Source: Gnetum montanum (Eukaryota; Streptophyta; Gnetopsida; Gnetales; Gnetaceae). Taken from it: a DNA stretch of 64,000 nucleotides. The stretch covers positions 359,857 through 423,856 of the forward strand of contig MNCI01007635.1 of the NCBI GenBank assembly GCA_015680685.1, written 5' to 3'. The position numbers were made by a program, and so were the translations under genes. How positions within the stretch are numbered: the stretch's first letter is position 1; every line of letters starts with the position of its first letter. Shown piece after piece: positions 24,180 through 35,921 of the stretch. The notes beneath the pieces were generated by a model. The model worked only from the letters and a program-made list of their open reading frames with translations, was not told the origin of the DNA and did no database searches.

Positions 24180-26634
24180 CCGCTTATGATGGTGAGGGCT
24201 TGGTCAGATTGTTGGTTCTGAAGAAAGATATTTTCTGCATAAAGTTGTCAGAACCAACTGTGGTTTGAGGACTCATAGCCCTCATGATGTTGGGTTGTTG
24301 CAGTTGAATGGGGAGTACCCCTTGCATTGCTAGAGCAGTTGGTAATGGAGCAATCGGTGTGAGAGTGGCAGATGGATTTGGAGGATGGTATGTATGTGGT
24401 GTGTCTCCCCTAGAAGATGGAGTCCTATAATACTCCTGAGCTTGGTAGTGACGTTTTGGGGTCACATGACCAACAGAGTCACTTGGAGAGACTAGCTATT
24501 GCATGTAATAGCCATATGGATCCAGTTGCCGGTAAGGGTATTGTTGCCTAGGCGGTGGCATCCCCCATGAAGGTGGGTATTATCACTGCTGGTGTTGCTC
24601 AATAGGTTTTGGTAGAGTTCCACTTGAATAATACATTAGCAGCTAGTGGAACTGCCTCGGGTTACCTTGGGGATAAGGTAATTGTTAGGGTGCTTGCCAT
24701 TTGTTAAGTCGTGGGTTAAGTGCATACATCCTAGACTCTTGCAGATGTGAGATTACTGGGTAACATCCCTTAGGATGGTCATACTAGCATATCTCACATC
24801 CACTACCATTATCTATATCTGAATCCACAACCTATTTGGTGATAGCCAATTTACCCTTACCTTTGTTACATGCATGGTCCAAATCGCTCTTTTTCTTTTT
24901 ATCATGATCACTACTTCACTCCTTAGACTCCTCTACAATTTTTAGAATGGTTTCAAATCTACTATCTAAGGAGTTACACATTTGATCTACCTTAACTGAC
25001 ACTTCTGTTGTTAATTTTTGAAGTGGCAAGGTTTTCCTATTCACCAACTCTTCAAGTGGTGACTCTTCCTCCTCCTCACAGAATCTCACTCCCCTTTTTT
25101 GGAGGGAAGGATCACGGTTGTACTCTTTCGCACTTTCTCTCTTACGTAGCTCTCCTTCCTTAGCTACTTGCTCCAACAATCTATGAATCTGATGGAACCT
25201 AAGCTTTGATAATATCCCTTGGGCATATGTTCCAAGGGTTCTCCTAGTTTCATGCCTAAGTCCATCTATGAGATGGCGTAGTTGATCCCACTGTGAGTAA
25301 CCATGGCTTGGACAATGATGTAACAGTGCATAGTATCAGCCCATGGTAGCATCCAAAGGTTCATGAGTTCCTTGCTTCCATCCTTGGATTTGCTTTCGTA
25401 AGTTGAACACCCGAGAGTACGTTTGATACTTATCGTTAAATAGTTCTAGCATCGTACTCCACCTTCGAATGGATTCTAGTTCTAAGGAATGGTATTAGCT
25501 TTCTGCTTCTTTTACTAGTGTTCTTGGAAATAACTTTAATTTTTGCCACTCATTCTCGATGTTTTGCAAGGCACATGCATCATAAAATTCTTGTAAGTGG
25601 TTCTGAGGATCAGCCTTGTATCCACCCTCAAATTGTGGGATATTATTCATGTCTAATCTCTTGATCCTTCTATCTTTTTGGTGCCTTGTAGGAATTCTAA
25701 TGGCCTCTGTGATGTCTAACATGCTTCGGGTTGCAAGTAGGGGTTCTTCATGGTCATTTCTCTCGTAGCATCTATGATGTCTACGTGGTTCCCTACTTTC
25801 CCTTTTTCCATGCCTCTATTCTCTAGAGTGCCCTCATCCTCGCTCTTGACTCTCTCGTCGAGGTTTCTCACTTTGCTTACCCTTATCCTCATAGTTAGGT
25901 TCCTTATGACTATGCCCTGATACTAAAGGATAGGGTGAATGTGATGATGAAAGTGAAGAAGAAGGAGAACCATTTCCATGACAATGTTTCCTACCTTCTC
26001 TTCGGTGATCCCGGCCCCAATCGTGATGACGATTAGAATGCTTGCCCTTATCATGTGTCTGTGTTCTCTCGTTGAACACTTGGTGTTTGTGGGGATCAGA
26101 ACTAGGATTGTGAATCATGGAGTGAAGGTTCTGATACACCATCTCCTCACCATTGTTAGGAGGGGGAACATCATTTTGTGAAGAACCTATTGAAATAGGT
26201 TCATCACCCTCAATTTCTCTTATGACGGGTGAAGCATTATGGGATCCTTTGCCCTTCAACGATGTATAATATCTCTCCTATTGCAAGTCCCTTTGACGTT
26301 GCGCTTCTGTGGGATGGTAATCCCTTGTGTCAAAACTGCATGCAACATATTCTACGTATAACTGTGACATGCCTATTCATGCAAGAGCACGAAGGAGCAT
26401 GTTGGGGACTGCTCAGTCTTGAGGCAATACTATGTTACCCTCCAAGTCTCTCCAACGTAGTTGTTCATCTTGATGGAGAATAAAAGTAAAGTCAGGTACA
26501 TATTCAATGTGATGAATATATACCACATGGAATTGTTGAGGAACTAGCAGTTCTTGGTTATGTGTGTTGTGCCACTGACTATCTCTAGTATTGTTCCTAG
26601 GTGGTGAAGTGCTATTGTGCAAAGAAGAAGACAT
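24180..26634 (-). pseudogene. gag: Gag of element G
   Basis: Starts MSSSLHNSTSPPRN at 26,634. It contains YVPDFTFILHQDEQLRWRDL, an Arg/Ser/His-rich stretch (25,840-26,250), the capsid-like segment RIKRLDMNNIPQFEGGYKAD with PQNHLQEFYDACAL, and FETILKIVEESKE near 24,920. A zinc-knuckle-like CEICXYDHPKGC lies near 24,775. The frame is broken by stops into at least five pieces. Element D (32,225-34,345) is a homologous copy in the opposite orientation. Confidence 0.85.
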
Positions 26635-26759
26635 TTTAGTCTTGTTTCGGTGTGTTGTTTACCATTATGTTATTTTTCCTTTGATCAACCCTAAGGGTTC
26701 GTTTAAGCTTCCCAATGATATGGATGATTTCCTATGTTCTACATAGCACACAAACAACT

Positions 26760-26780
26760 AAGTCCCCAGCAATAGTGCCA
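26760..26780 (-). other. Primer binding site of element G
   Basis: On the minus strand TGGCACTATTGCTGGGGACT lies one base after the 5' LTR. It matches the tRNA-Asp type site TGGCGCCGTTGCCGGGGA known from Athila elements, apart from transitions mostly at former CG or CHG sites. Confidence 0.8.
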
Positions 26781-26781
26781 A

Positions 26782-27575
26782 TGATGAGTGACGAGGTATC
26801 CCTACACTCAACCATACGAATACGAGTGTCTCACATGCGATTCGGTCGCACTCCAAAGACTAAGTGCTTACGCACCTTAATGGAACACTTAAGGTGAATC
26901 AATCGTTGTCCTCCCAAACTTACTTGTATTGTCACGGTTGTATGGTTAAGTAAGTTTGAGGTATCTGATTTTTATAACTTTTATCTTTTTAACGCCTATG
27001 CTAGTATGGAAAGGTGAAGAGAACTAAATAACTAATTTCCATTAACTATTCATTAATTAAGCTTTAATTATCCTAGCATCAATATTTGTTCCCACTTGCT
27101 GCACACACCTTGAACTAGTGCAATGCTACTGGGATTACTAAATGCTACTCGTTATTGGGTTACCAAGCATTACACATGTGCTCAAAGTGGTCGTACTGAA
27201 TGCACTTAACTAGGAGAGTCAAGGGTTGAGAGAGATTAATTATCTAGGAAAGCATTTAAACATTTAACAATAATTAAATCCTATTTAGCTTAGTCCATAT
27301 GTTGCAAGGTTTATCAAAAAGTTCATCTTTATTGCCGTACACAAATGTGTGCTCAAGTACAATTTTCTCAAATAAAGATCTGTTCACTTTGAGACTCCTA
27401 CTGTGGGCACATGGAAATTATTCTAACTCTGGAATGGTAAAACTACTATAGTTTGGCTAAGGGACTAACTCTAGATGATTGAACAAGGGAAATTTACCTC
27501 TTATTTATAGACATGACAGCAGGCTACGATATTGCGTACGTGATATCGTGGCTAATGCGATATCGTGGCTCATCA
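26782..27575 (-). repeat. 5' LTR of element G
   Basis: 794 bases, TGATGAG...CTCATCA, aligned to 17,676-18,517. TATA box TATAAATA on the minus strand at 27,502-27,509. CGATATCG-type words lie at 27,530-27,565. Confidence 0.92.
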
Positions 27576-27580
27576 GCAAT
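27576..27580. other. Target site duplication of G, right copy (GCAAT)
   Basis: Second copy of the 5-base duplication; see 17,671-17,675. Confidence 0.9.
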
Positions 27581-28048
27581 GAAACCAAATGAAGATTTCA
27601 CCTCATAAAAAGGGGGAGAAAATTAATAAGAAGCCAAAAGGCTAATGAATCCCAAAGAATAGATCAATGTCTCCAAACCAACAAGGGGAGAAGCCTAATG
27701 GCCAAAGAATCCTTGGAGCAAAGTGTTGGTTCCTCAAAAACATTATTGAGTGAACAATACCTCAAAGCATGAAGACTACACCAATCAATGAGCATGTCAC
27801 TATAATACTCTAACCATAATGTCAACATGTGGAATTCATTATTAACCCCTGTAACCAAATGCAACCTTCATCCTATATCACTTCATCATAACCTCATCTC
27901 ACTATCACAAGCATTCTTTGGTATTGGTTCAAGAACTATAAAATTGACCATGGAGAGGAAACGTTGGCAATAGACATGTAGTGATGTTTTGCATTCTTTG
28001 TTGATATCTCTTAGGTCAATCCTCAAAACATCAACATAGAGGAGCTAA
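27581..28048 (+). other. Internal end of element C, resumed after G
   Basis: No coding seen. A purine-rich tract (AAAAAGGGGGAGAAAA) lies at about 27,606, and a shorter one (AGAGGAGCTAA) directly precedes the 3' LTR. Confidence 0.6.
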
Positions 28049-29152
28049 TGAAACACCACCAAGAAAATTCATGTTGCAACTTATTGGTATTATAATCTTT
28101 ACCATCAAACTTGAGGCAGGATTTCATTGTAAATTGTGAGGTTTACAGGTCATAGGTTGCAATCTTGCATACTTTAACTTTTTGAGGTTGAAAATGCCTC
28201 ATAAGTTGTTATTTCCTTACTTCTGAAGTGGAAAAAGTCATTTCATGTATGTATTTGGTCAAATAAAAAAATATTCTGGAACCACCTATAGCCAGTGTAG
28301 GAATTTTTGGGTTTTTACTTTATAGCAAGGCTAGCATAGTTTCCATGAGGCCAGTGTTGCTTTCCAAGGCCAGTGTGGTTTCAGTGAAGCCAACATAGTT
28401 TTCAAACCTAGCTTACTTTTTATAGCACCCAATGTATTTTTGATGAACCTTGTGCATCAAACTTACCAAAAGTGAAAAATTATGCTTGAATGGATGGATT
28501 AACACACTTGCAAACTACATCAATCTATCAATAATTATGGTAGAAATTTACAACTCAAAATTAATGACCATATGGCCTATAAAAACAAAATTTGAACACA
28601 TTGAATAGACCTCTTTTTTGCAACTTGGTAATCAACTAAGAATTAGAAACTCTCATAACATTGTAGTGTAGCAAAAAGTCAAGCAATCATTACACCATTT
28701 GTTCAAACAATGCAGTAGAGTTGAATCTAAGAACCAACAAGGAGTTTCAAGAACTAAAGTTTGGCAGCATCTAATTGCAAGATATAATCTATTAATCTCA
28801 ACAGACTCTAGGCATCATTTGTGTGACTTCTTCTACATCTAAGCACATAACTTTTACATATTTGAACTCTGTTCTTTCAACATTTTAGTACTTTAATAAA
28901 ATTTATGCAGTTCATTTGTGTATTTCAAGTTCATTATTGAATATTCTAAGTTTATTTTGTGCATTTTCTCTAGTTTTAAATATCCAAGTTTTCATAAATT
29001 TATTTACATCCATTTACACTTTCTAAGTCTGTGGTTGATTGAATAGACCATCTAAGGTTCCTTAGATCCTCTTTCTTGGAGGTCCTTGGGATCCAAGGTT
29101 ACATTGTTCCACCTAGAATTTTCAATTTTTTGAGCACCAAATTTTTCAAGTG
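28049..29152 (+). repeat. 3' LTR of element C
   Basis: Starts TGAAACACCACCAAG and ends near TTTTTCAAGTG. Pairs with 10,803-12,011. TATA box TATAAAAA at 28,578-28,585. Words GGCCAGTGT recur at 28,290-28,400. Confidence 0.85.
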
Positions 29153-29770
29153 TTATAAGAGACATGTCAATTATTATAATGCATCCTTTTGGGTCTTAAT
29201 TACAACTCTTCTTGGTCTTGTTACAATAAACTCAATATTATTTATGAAGAGCCATCATATTTATTCTGTAGTAGTATCATTTGGAAATGGGAATGTTGAA
29301 ATCTACCCTCCTTACATTTTTTTTGTCCTTGAACAAGTTCACATTCACTATCTTTTCTAGCTGAAATGCTTATTTTATGATCCTATGCTTCAATAATTTG
29401 ATTTCTTCTTCAGGCTTGAAGTTGTCTCTTACTTATTCTACAAAAAAACTATAGATGAGAAGAATTATATGGAAAATTAAAAATTACTTTCTTAATACTT
29501 ACCTCATTTCCTAAGATAATGATAAGAGGTGAATTGAAGGTCTACCAACCACTAATCACCAACCCTAACCAAGGTCACACAAAGTGCAACTCATATCTAG
29601 TTATTCAAGTGAAGGTATAGAAAATCCTTATACCCAACTTACACTACACTAAATATTTTACTTATATAATTAAAATATAAGTTAAATAATGAAGAAAATC
29701 ACAAGGTTATAAAATAAAAGTAAGGTTAAGATACTTCTTGATCTTGATCAACCATAGGAATTAATGGAAG
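29153..29770. other. Unassigned AT-rich sequence
   Basis: No feature I can name. A minus-strand stretch at 29,180-29,300 reads as charged protein (SECELVQGQKKCKEGRFQHS) but with stops, and I do not recognise it. Confidence 0.4.
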
Positions 29771-29772
29771 TA

Positions 29773-30905
29773 ATTATACTTCTGCCATAAGTGATATATG
29801 ATCAAATGGTCTTGTTTGAGATGGAAGGGCTTAATCATTCTTTTTCTCAACTTCTTCTCTAGAAATTAACTCTGGTGACTTGGTAAGCTGGAAGAATTAG
29901 ACATTTTATCAAATATAATCGTAAAGAATGATGTTGATCCATCTTCATTAATCATGACAAACTAATTGGTAAACTATGGTTCTTCATGAGTATAGTACAT
30001 AAATATCATCTCTTGCTAAATTTTAGAATCTAATTTATCTATGAAATTGTTGAAGTAAATAGAACATGCACTGGCCAATTGAATTGCCTGTTAAATTTAT
30101 GGGAACATCTTCTTGAAATCTAGCTCATCTTTCAAGAATTCTTTGACAAATCCATATTTTCAGAATTGATTGAAACTACTTCCAAATTTTGCATTAAAGT
30201 CTCTATAAAGGATAAATGGCACTGGATCGGTATGGATTAGGAATAACTTATTTTTCAAACATTTCTTTATTTTCTTAATCAAGTATGCCTCATAGAGCAA
30301 TCTAACATTTGGACATGTTGATTTGGCAATTCAATGTGTGTTAACAACATACACACATCTTCCTAATAATTGAATTACTAATATCAATGCCAAGGCTATG
30401 TGTATTCTCCAAAATATTTATTATTCTTTCTTTCCTATGATTTAAACTTCTAGGATTTCAAAAACAAGATCTTCTAAACTCCATTCAAATCTTTGTATAA
30501 ATTCAAACTTATTTTCTTGATAAAACTTTACACAACCATCCATGTTGTAATTTCTGTAATAGGCTAATTTTAACGGCTTGAAAGAAGAACTTTCATAAGA
30601 ATATTTTTCTTGTAAACACCTTTGTATCCCATATTTTCCAAGTCTAGTTGGAATTAGTATAGGAATTACCATGGTAAGACTTCTTGTAGGTGTAAAACAT
30701 CAAGATCCAAATCTTGTAATTTTGCTAAGATGTGTGAGTATCGATACTCATGCTAGTCCAAGGTCCATTGTGCACAAAGTGGATGTTGTTTCTTACTAAC
30801 TAGATATCTTGCAAACACATTGTATGCAGCAAATTTCATTTTCATTCTTGGATTCTTTCCTGAGTCATTTATCTTCATGGGTATCATACACCTTGTTGAA
30901 ACAAG
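29773..30905 (-). pseudogene. CCR4-type mRNA deadenylase pseudogene (EEP nuclease family)
   Basis: The five hallmark blocks of the exonuclease-endonuclease-phosphatase fold of CCR4-like poly(A) nucleases can be read in order, across stops and frame changes: MKFAAYNVFARYL (about 30,850), LQDLDLDVLHLQEV (about 30,700, catalytic glutamate), RCVYVVNTH (about 30,350), ILYRDFNAKFGSSF (about 30,190), EEPXFTN (about 29,970) and ALPSQTRPFDHISLMAEV (about 29,790), ending at a stop. The live enzymes shorten mRNA poly(A) tails in the cytoplasm. The blocks run without intron-sized gaps, which suggests a processed copy, but no poly(A) tail is seen. The 5' end is uncertain. Confidence 0.78.
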
Positions 30906-31172
30906 ATTATGATTCTTCATATTATTTTTCCATATGATTTAACCGGAGGACAAATTAACATACATCTTCTTGATCATTATAGTTCACCAACTAATTAACT
31001 GATTTTAGGTCTATAACATCTAGGTACATTGACTTTGGTAGTGTAACTAATGAGACACTTGGGATTAATAATCAATGACTATCTCTCTATAGAGGTTAAG
31101 CCCTTAGTTTTAAGACTTAAGATGACCTAAGAGGTTAAATTTATTAGTCCTAATCATTAAATTGTTAGGCAT
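30906..31172. other. Unassigned sequence before element D
   Basis: AT-rich, no feature recognised. Confidence 0.4.
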
Positions 31173-32060
31173 TGATGAGTCATATTTTCTGAGTTATGTC
31201 AATGAGGCCTTGTTGATGTGACGCCATCGATGTGGCCATGTCGACGTTGAATTTGATTCGTTGACATGGCCTCATTTATGTAGTGTTTGTTTTTGCCTAT
31301 AAATACTTGCTCATCCACCATGTTTATGGCATATTTTTTTATAATTGTAGTAGAGCTCTTTTAATTTTCTTGTTTGAAAGGTAGAATTTTTTTTAAGTGC
31401 CTATAGTAATAGTCAAAAACTGTATGGATCTTTATTTGAGCACTATTGTACTTGAGCATGGCAGTATGCGAAAGCAATAAAGATGAGCTTTTTGATAAAC
31501 CTTGTAGTGCTTTGAAAAAGATTAATTGTTTATTTATGCATTTAATATTTTACATAATTTTCATTAATTTTTTAAGTAATTAAGCTAAAGTTAGCTAAAT
31601 TAAATAGTGATTAATTAAGCACATAAGTATGACCACTTTGAACATATGCTTGATGCTTGGTGATCCTAGTAATGCTTAACATTTGGTAACCTAGTAGCGT
31701 TAAACATGTTTAGGATGTGTACAAAAAGTGAAAATAGATGCTTATGTTAAAATTAGTTAGGTGTATCTAGTTAGATTAAATTTAGAAATTTAATTATTTT
31801 ATTTTATACATTATTCTGTACCCTCAGGTGACTTAAAACATAAAACATAAAAAATGATAAAAATCATATTCTTTAGTTGCACTTAACCATACCTTTGAAT
31901 TTCACAAGTGTAATTGGGAAGACAACAATTACAATGGTTAGTTTCACTTCCTAGAGACCAGTGTACTTAGAAGATTATAAGTCCACAAAATTCAACCAGA
32001 TCACACATGAACACTTAGTGATTTGTATGGTTGAGCATAGAGTCTACTTGTTGCTCATTA
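31173..32060 (+). repeat. 5' LTR of element D
   Basis: 888 bases, TGATGAG...CTCATTA. Inverted relative to the G and F LTRs, with recognisable shared blocks (AAAGATGAGCTTTTTGATAAA, AACCATAC...). TATA box TATAAATA at 31,298-31,305. After its end TTATTACCATTATCAAGGACT is a decayed form of the Athila primer site. Confidence 0.85.
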
Positions 32061-32224
32061 TTATTACCATTATCAAGGACTTGTAGTTTGATATGTGTGC
32101 TGTCTAGGACTTAGTGAATATTATTTAGGATCATTGGAATGAACAATAAGGTCATAATTATTCAAAAAAATAATAATAATTATAATTATAATTTAAGCAC
32201 TCTAAATTTTTTATCTAATCCAAA

Positions 32225-34345
32225 ATGTCTTCTTCTCACAGGCATGATGAATCAAAACTGCCAGTGCCCCAAGAATTGAAAGTGGCATACACTCATAAAA
32301 ATGAGTTTGTCCCTAATTTCACCTTCATCTTACACCAAGATGAGTAGTTGCATTGAAGAGATATGGAGGGCAACATTTTTGTTACCTCCTAATTGATCTG
32401 TTCCTAGGATGCTTCTCCAAACTCTTAGGAGGTTGGGCATTTAGGACCTCCATGATGAATATGTTGTGTAGGACCATGGCTATTAGGACTACTATCCTAG
32501 AGAAACATGATGCAAATGAGATCAACACTAGGAGAAGCACCATGAAGCTACAAAGGGAAAATGGTTCACTAACCTCTTATTGTTCCTAAATGAAAATGAT
32601 AATGAGAATCCTCCCTCTACGGGTTCTCAATATGAAGATTCTCCAACCTTTGACTCTGGTAAAGGGATCTTGAACTTGAATTTTGCAATGCACTATCAAT
32701 AATCTAGGTTTAGACAAAAGTGTGAGTTAAGGAAACGGCTTGGACAAGCATCGTGATGATAGTAAACCTAATGATCATGGTCATGAAAAGAAGAGAAGAA
32801 GTGGTAGACATCGTGGTGATGGCAGTTCTTCTCCCTCTTCACCCTCTTCATCCGCATCTTCTTCTTCTTCCTTTCAATCTAATCAAAATTACAAGAGATG
32901 AAACTACAATGAAGGTGAATGACAGGACAATGATCATAGAACCCATCATGAACAAAGGGGTAGTAGGGGACATCATAGGCACCATTAAAATCATGATGAT
33001 GATGAACCTTTGTTAGCAACTTGAAACATGCTAAACATTGCAGAGGTAGTCAAAAATCCAATCAAGCATGTGAAATATAGTAGAATAAATAGGTTGGATA
33101 TGAACAATATCCCTAGATGTGAGGGGGATATAACTTAGATCCACAGACACATATTCAAACATTTCACAATTCCTGTGCCTTGTAAAACATAAAAATGACT
33201 AGCAAAAACTTAAGCTATTTTCCAAAATAATTATAAAAGAAGTGATAATTTGGTATTGCTCCTTGGAGCTAGAATCAACTTGCAAATGAAGTATGATGCT
33301 TGAGCTGTTCAATGATAAATATCAAACATACTCCATAATGTCTAATTTGAGAAAGCAAATCCAACATTGGCAACAAGGAATACATGAATCCTTGGACACA
33401 GCCATGGGCAAGTATTATTCCCATTTGCACAAATGTCCTAACCATGTTTATTCTTAATAGGAGTAGCTTCACCATATCATAGATGGGCTCCAATAAAAAA
33501 TAAAGAAAACTCTTGGGGTCGATGCCCAACAGTAATTGTCAAAACTAAGAGTCCATAAGATTCAAAGGCTAATTGAGTAGGTCGCAAAATAAGAAGGTGA
33601 GTTAAGAAAATGGGAAAGCTCTAAGAAATATAATCAAGACCCTTCCATTAGAAAAAGGGAAGTTTGATTTTGTGACAATAAGGGGTAGGCACCACTTAAT
33701 GAAGTGGTGTAGCAAAAAACATTGCCAATTCAAAAATCTTTGTCTAAAATTTTGGCTAAAGTTGAAAAAATATGGGAATCTTTAGATGAAAAATTTCAAA
33801 CTATTCTAAAAATTGTAGAAGAATCCAAAGAGCAAGGTAGTAATCTTGATTGAAGGAAAAGAAAAAAAGTATATGGGCCTACCAAAGGGTTAAGGGCAAA
33901 GCTATGATAATAGAAGAGATTGTGGAATCAGAATTAGATGATGATGGTGGATGTTACATCTACCAATATGAACATCCCAAAGGATGTTGTTCTATTATGC
34001 CATACTTATAGGAATCTAGGGTGTATGTTATAAATCCTAGACTAGCATGAAGGCAAGCACCCAGAAGGTTTCCTTATCCTTAGGGCAATCTAAGGTAGTT
34101 CCACCAACAATAATAGACTTATTATCCAAGTGGAGTTCCACCATAGTTGTAAGAGTAGTACCATTAGTGGCAACACCCACAGTTGTGGGGGATGCCACTA
34201 GCAAGGTAGTAGTTCCCTTACTAGTAGCTAGATTTGTATTGGTACTATGTTCAACAACCCATGTCTTTGCTTGACTTTTCCAATCATGCTTCTTTCTAAC
34301 ATCACTATTATCCTATAAAGTATTTCTAGACTCATTTTCCATCTC
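32225..34345 (+). pseudogene. gag: Gag of element D, truncated
   Basis: Starts ATGTCTTCTTCTCAC (MSSSH) like G's gag. It contains FVPNFTFILHQDE, a histidine/arginine-rich stretch at 32,750-33,010, INRLDMNNIPRCEGD at about 33,090, SLDEKFQTILKIVEESKEQG at about 33,775 and EHPKGC near 33,970. Many stops and shifts are present. The end is lost to insertion of A. Confidence 0.8.
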
Positions 34346-35905
34346 TGTAGCGATTGAAAACATCGGTGGTTGGAACACCGAGAGGTTGTTGGGTGAACAA
34401 TTTAACCTCGGATCCATGTGAGGGCTATGTTGGATAAAACAAAAGCGGGGCACCCTGAACAGTCTAGTCAATCAGATAGGGACTTAATCGATGTAACTTA
34501 ACCTTACACGAACATTGTTTAAATGTGAAATATATGAGGTAAAATTGATGATCAATAAATGCAAGAATGAAGGAAATAATGGCAATAGTGATAACAATAA
34601 AGAGATAACAGAATAAACTTAGGTAAGAAAATGCACTACCTCAAGGTCGAGGATACAAATATTTGCCTTGTTCGAAGAATGTATAACAAGTTGTACAACG
34701 CTGGAGGTGCACAAAGAATTGAAGGATAATTAGAATGCTCAGAATGTGCCAACTATGCTCTTGAATGAAAACTTAAAAGCCAATGCAAAATAGCCAACCA
34801 TGAAAATGCCAACCTCCAAATGCTAATGCAAAAAAGCCAACCCTTTGAGCATTGTTTGCCGAGGTATTTATAGGGCCAAAAGAAAGCAAGAAATGAGGCC
34901 TAGATGCCACATGTTTTGGACCCCATGAGATATTGATGTGCCTATACTATGTAGATGTGCAACGCTGGTTGTGAACTTTCTACGTTGCAACCATGTTGTC
35001 GAAACTGTAGATGCTGAAATCCATTGTGCCAACAATGCAAGTAGGAAATGAAGCACATTGAAGTAGCGTAGCTTCTTGCTATGCTATGCTACGCTATGCA
35101 GCATAGCACATTGACATAGTGTAGCTACTTGCTATGTTGTGCTATGCTATGTAGCATAGCACAATGTAGCCACTGGTTCGAAAAAGAAACTTGTGTTGAA
35201 GTCACCAGCTTTTGCTGAAAGCCTTGGCTCATGCTGAGTTTAACCTTTGGAGCACTTTATTGATTTGCATCTTTGCTATGCTACGCTATACTATGTAGCA
35301 TAGCAGCCAATGTAACTTGCACTTTTGTCAAAATTACGATGTTTCGCATGAAAACTTTGCTTGTGGTCCAAGAGCTAATTGAGACAGAGTAGTTTTGGAA
35401 GCCATAATGCTGTTAGATGCAATCCTTTTGCTGAAATGGCTTGGTAGAGGAGCCTTTGCATGCTTCGTCCTTGCTATGATATGCTACGCTATGTAGCATA
35501 ACACCCTGTGTTAGTGAAATTCTAACCTTGCCTTGTGTGAACATCTTGCCAAAACTTGCATTCAGACATTTGATTGATTTTGCGAAGGCTTGCTACGCTG
35601 TGCAGCATAGCAGTCTTCTCCACTAGAAAACTTGCCAAAGTATTTTATCCATCTTGAACACCATTGAGAACTCCTAGCATAGTTTCTGAATAGATTGTCA
35701 GCCGGGTGAATTGTCCAGGTGGGCAGGCCAGAGTGTCCATCGGGCTTGTCAGCTCTGGAGATAGAAAACTTGCCAACTTGAACAGTCTAACCTCAGTGCC
35801 TACATTTTACTGCCAAAATCTCATGAGGCTACACTTTTGGAAGTCCTTTCCTAACTTCCAAGACCCTGGTGAAGTAAGAGGGTCTCGAAATTTTATGGTG
35901 TTTCA
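34346..35905 (-). repeat. 3' LTR of element A
   Basis: On the minus strand it starts TGAAACACCATAAAATTTCGAG, nearly as E's LTR does, and ends CGCTACA. Its terminal 30 bases resemble B's LTR end (AAAACATC.GTG on the plus strand). TATA box TATAAATA (minus) at 34,865-34,872. Five copies of the word GCTACGCTATGCAGCATAGC or close variants lie at 35,088, 35,141, 35,278, 35,483 and 35,592. Confidence 0.85.
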
Positions 35906-35921
35906 TTGGCCCCTGTTTGTC
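35906..35921 (-). other. Polypurine tract of element A
   Basis: On the minus strand ACAAACAGGGGCCAA directly precedes TGAAACACCA; B has AAAGAAGGGCCAA at the same place. Confidence 0.8.

Larger units (their letters stand above)
17676..27575 (-). mobile_element. Element G: full-length Athila-like Ty3/gypsy element
   Basis: Complete 9.9 kb element: LTRs 17,676-18,517 and 26,782-27,575, primer site, gag, protease, RT, RNase H, integrase, polypurine tract and a 5-base target duplication. The primer site resembles the tRNA-Asp type used by Athila elements, and pol motifs match that lineage (FMD box followed by F-S-x-Y-G). The LTRs differ at roughly one base in ten by eye over the first 300 bases. 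It is inserted in element C. Confidence 0.93.
10803..29152 (+). mobile_element. Element C: Tat-like Ty3/gypsy element split by element G
   Basis: 5' LTR 10,803-12,011; internal 12,012-17,670; then G with its target duplication; internal remainder 27,581-28,048; 3' LTR 28,049-29,152. Removing G restores continuity. Pol order is N-terminal segment, RT, RNase H, extra RNase H, integrase, on the plus strand. No gag or protease is seen. I found no target duplication around C itself. Confidence 0.85.
31173..34345 (+). mobile_element. Element D: left part of an Athila-like element
   Basis: 5' LTR, primer-site relic and gag homologous to G, on the plus strand. It is cut at 34,346 by the LTR end of element A. 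The rest should lie to the right of the window. Divergence from G is high, so D is old. Confidence 0.85.

Noticed and set aside
29076-29360. 94-codon plus-strand frame
   Set aside because: It starts inside C's 3' LTR and continues into flanking DNA, so it is a junction artefact.
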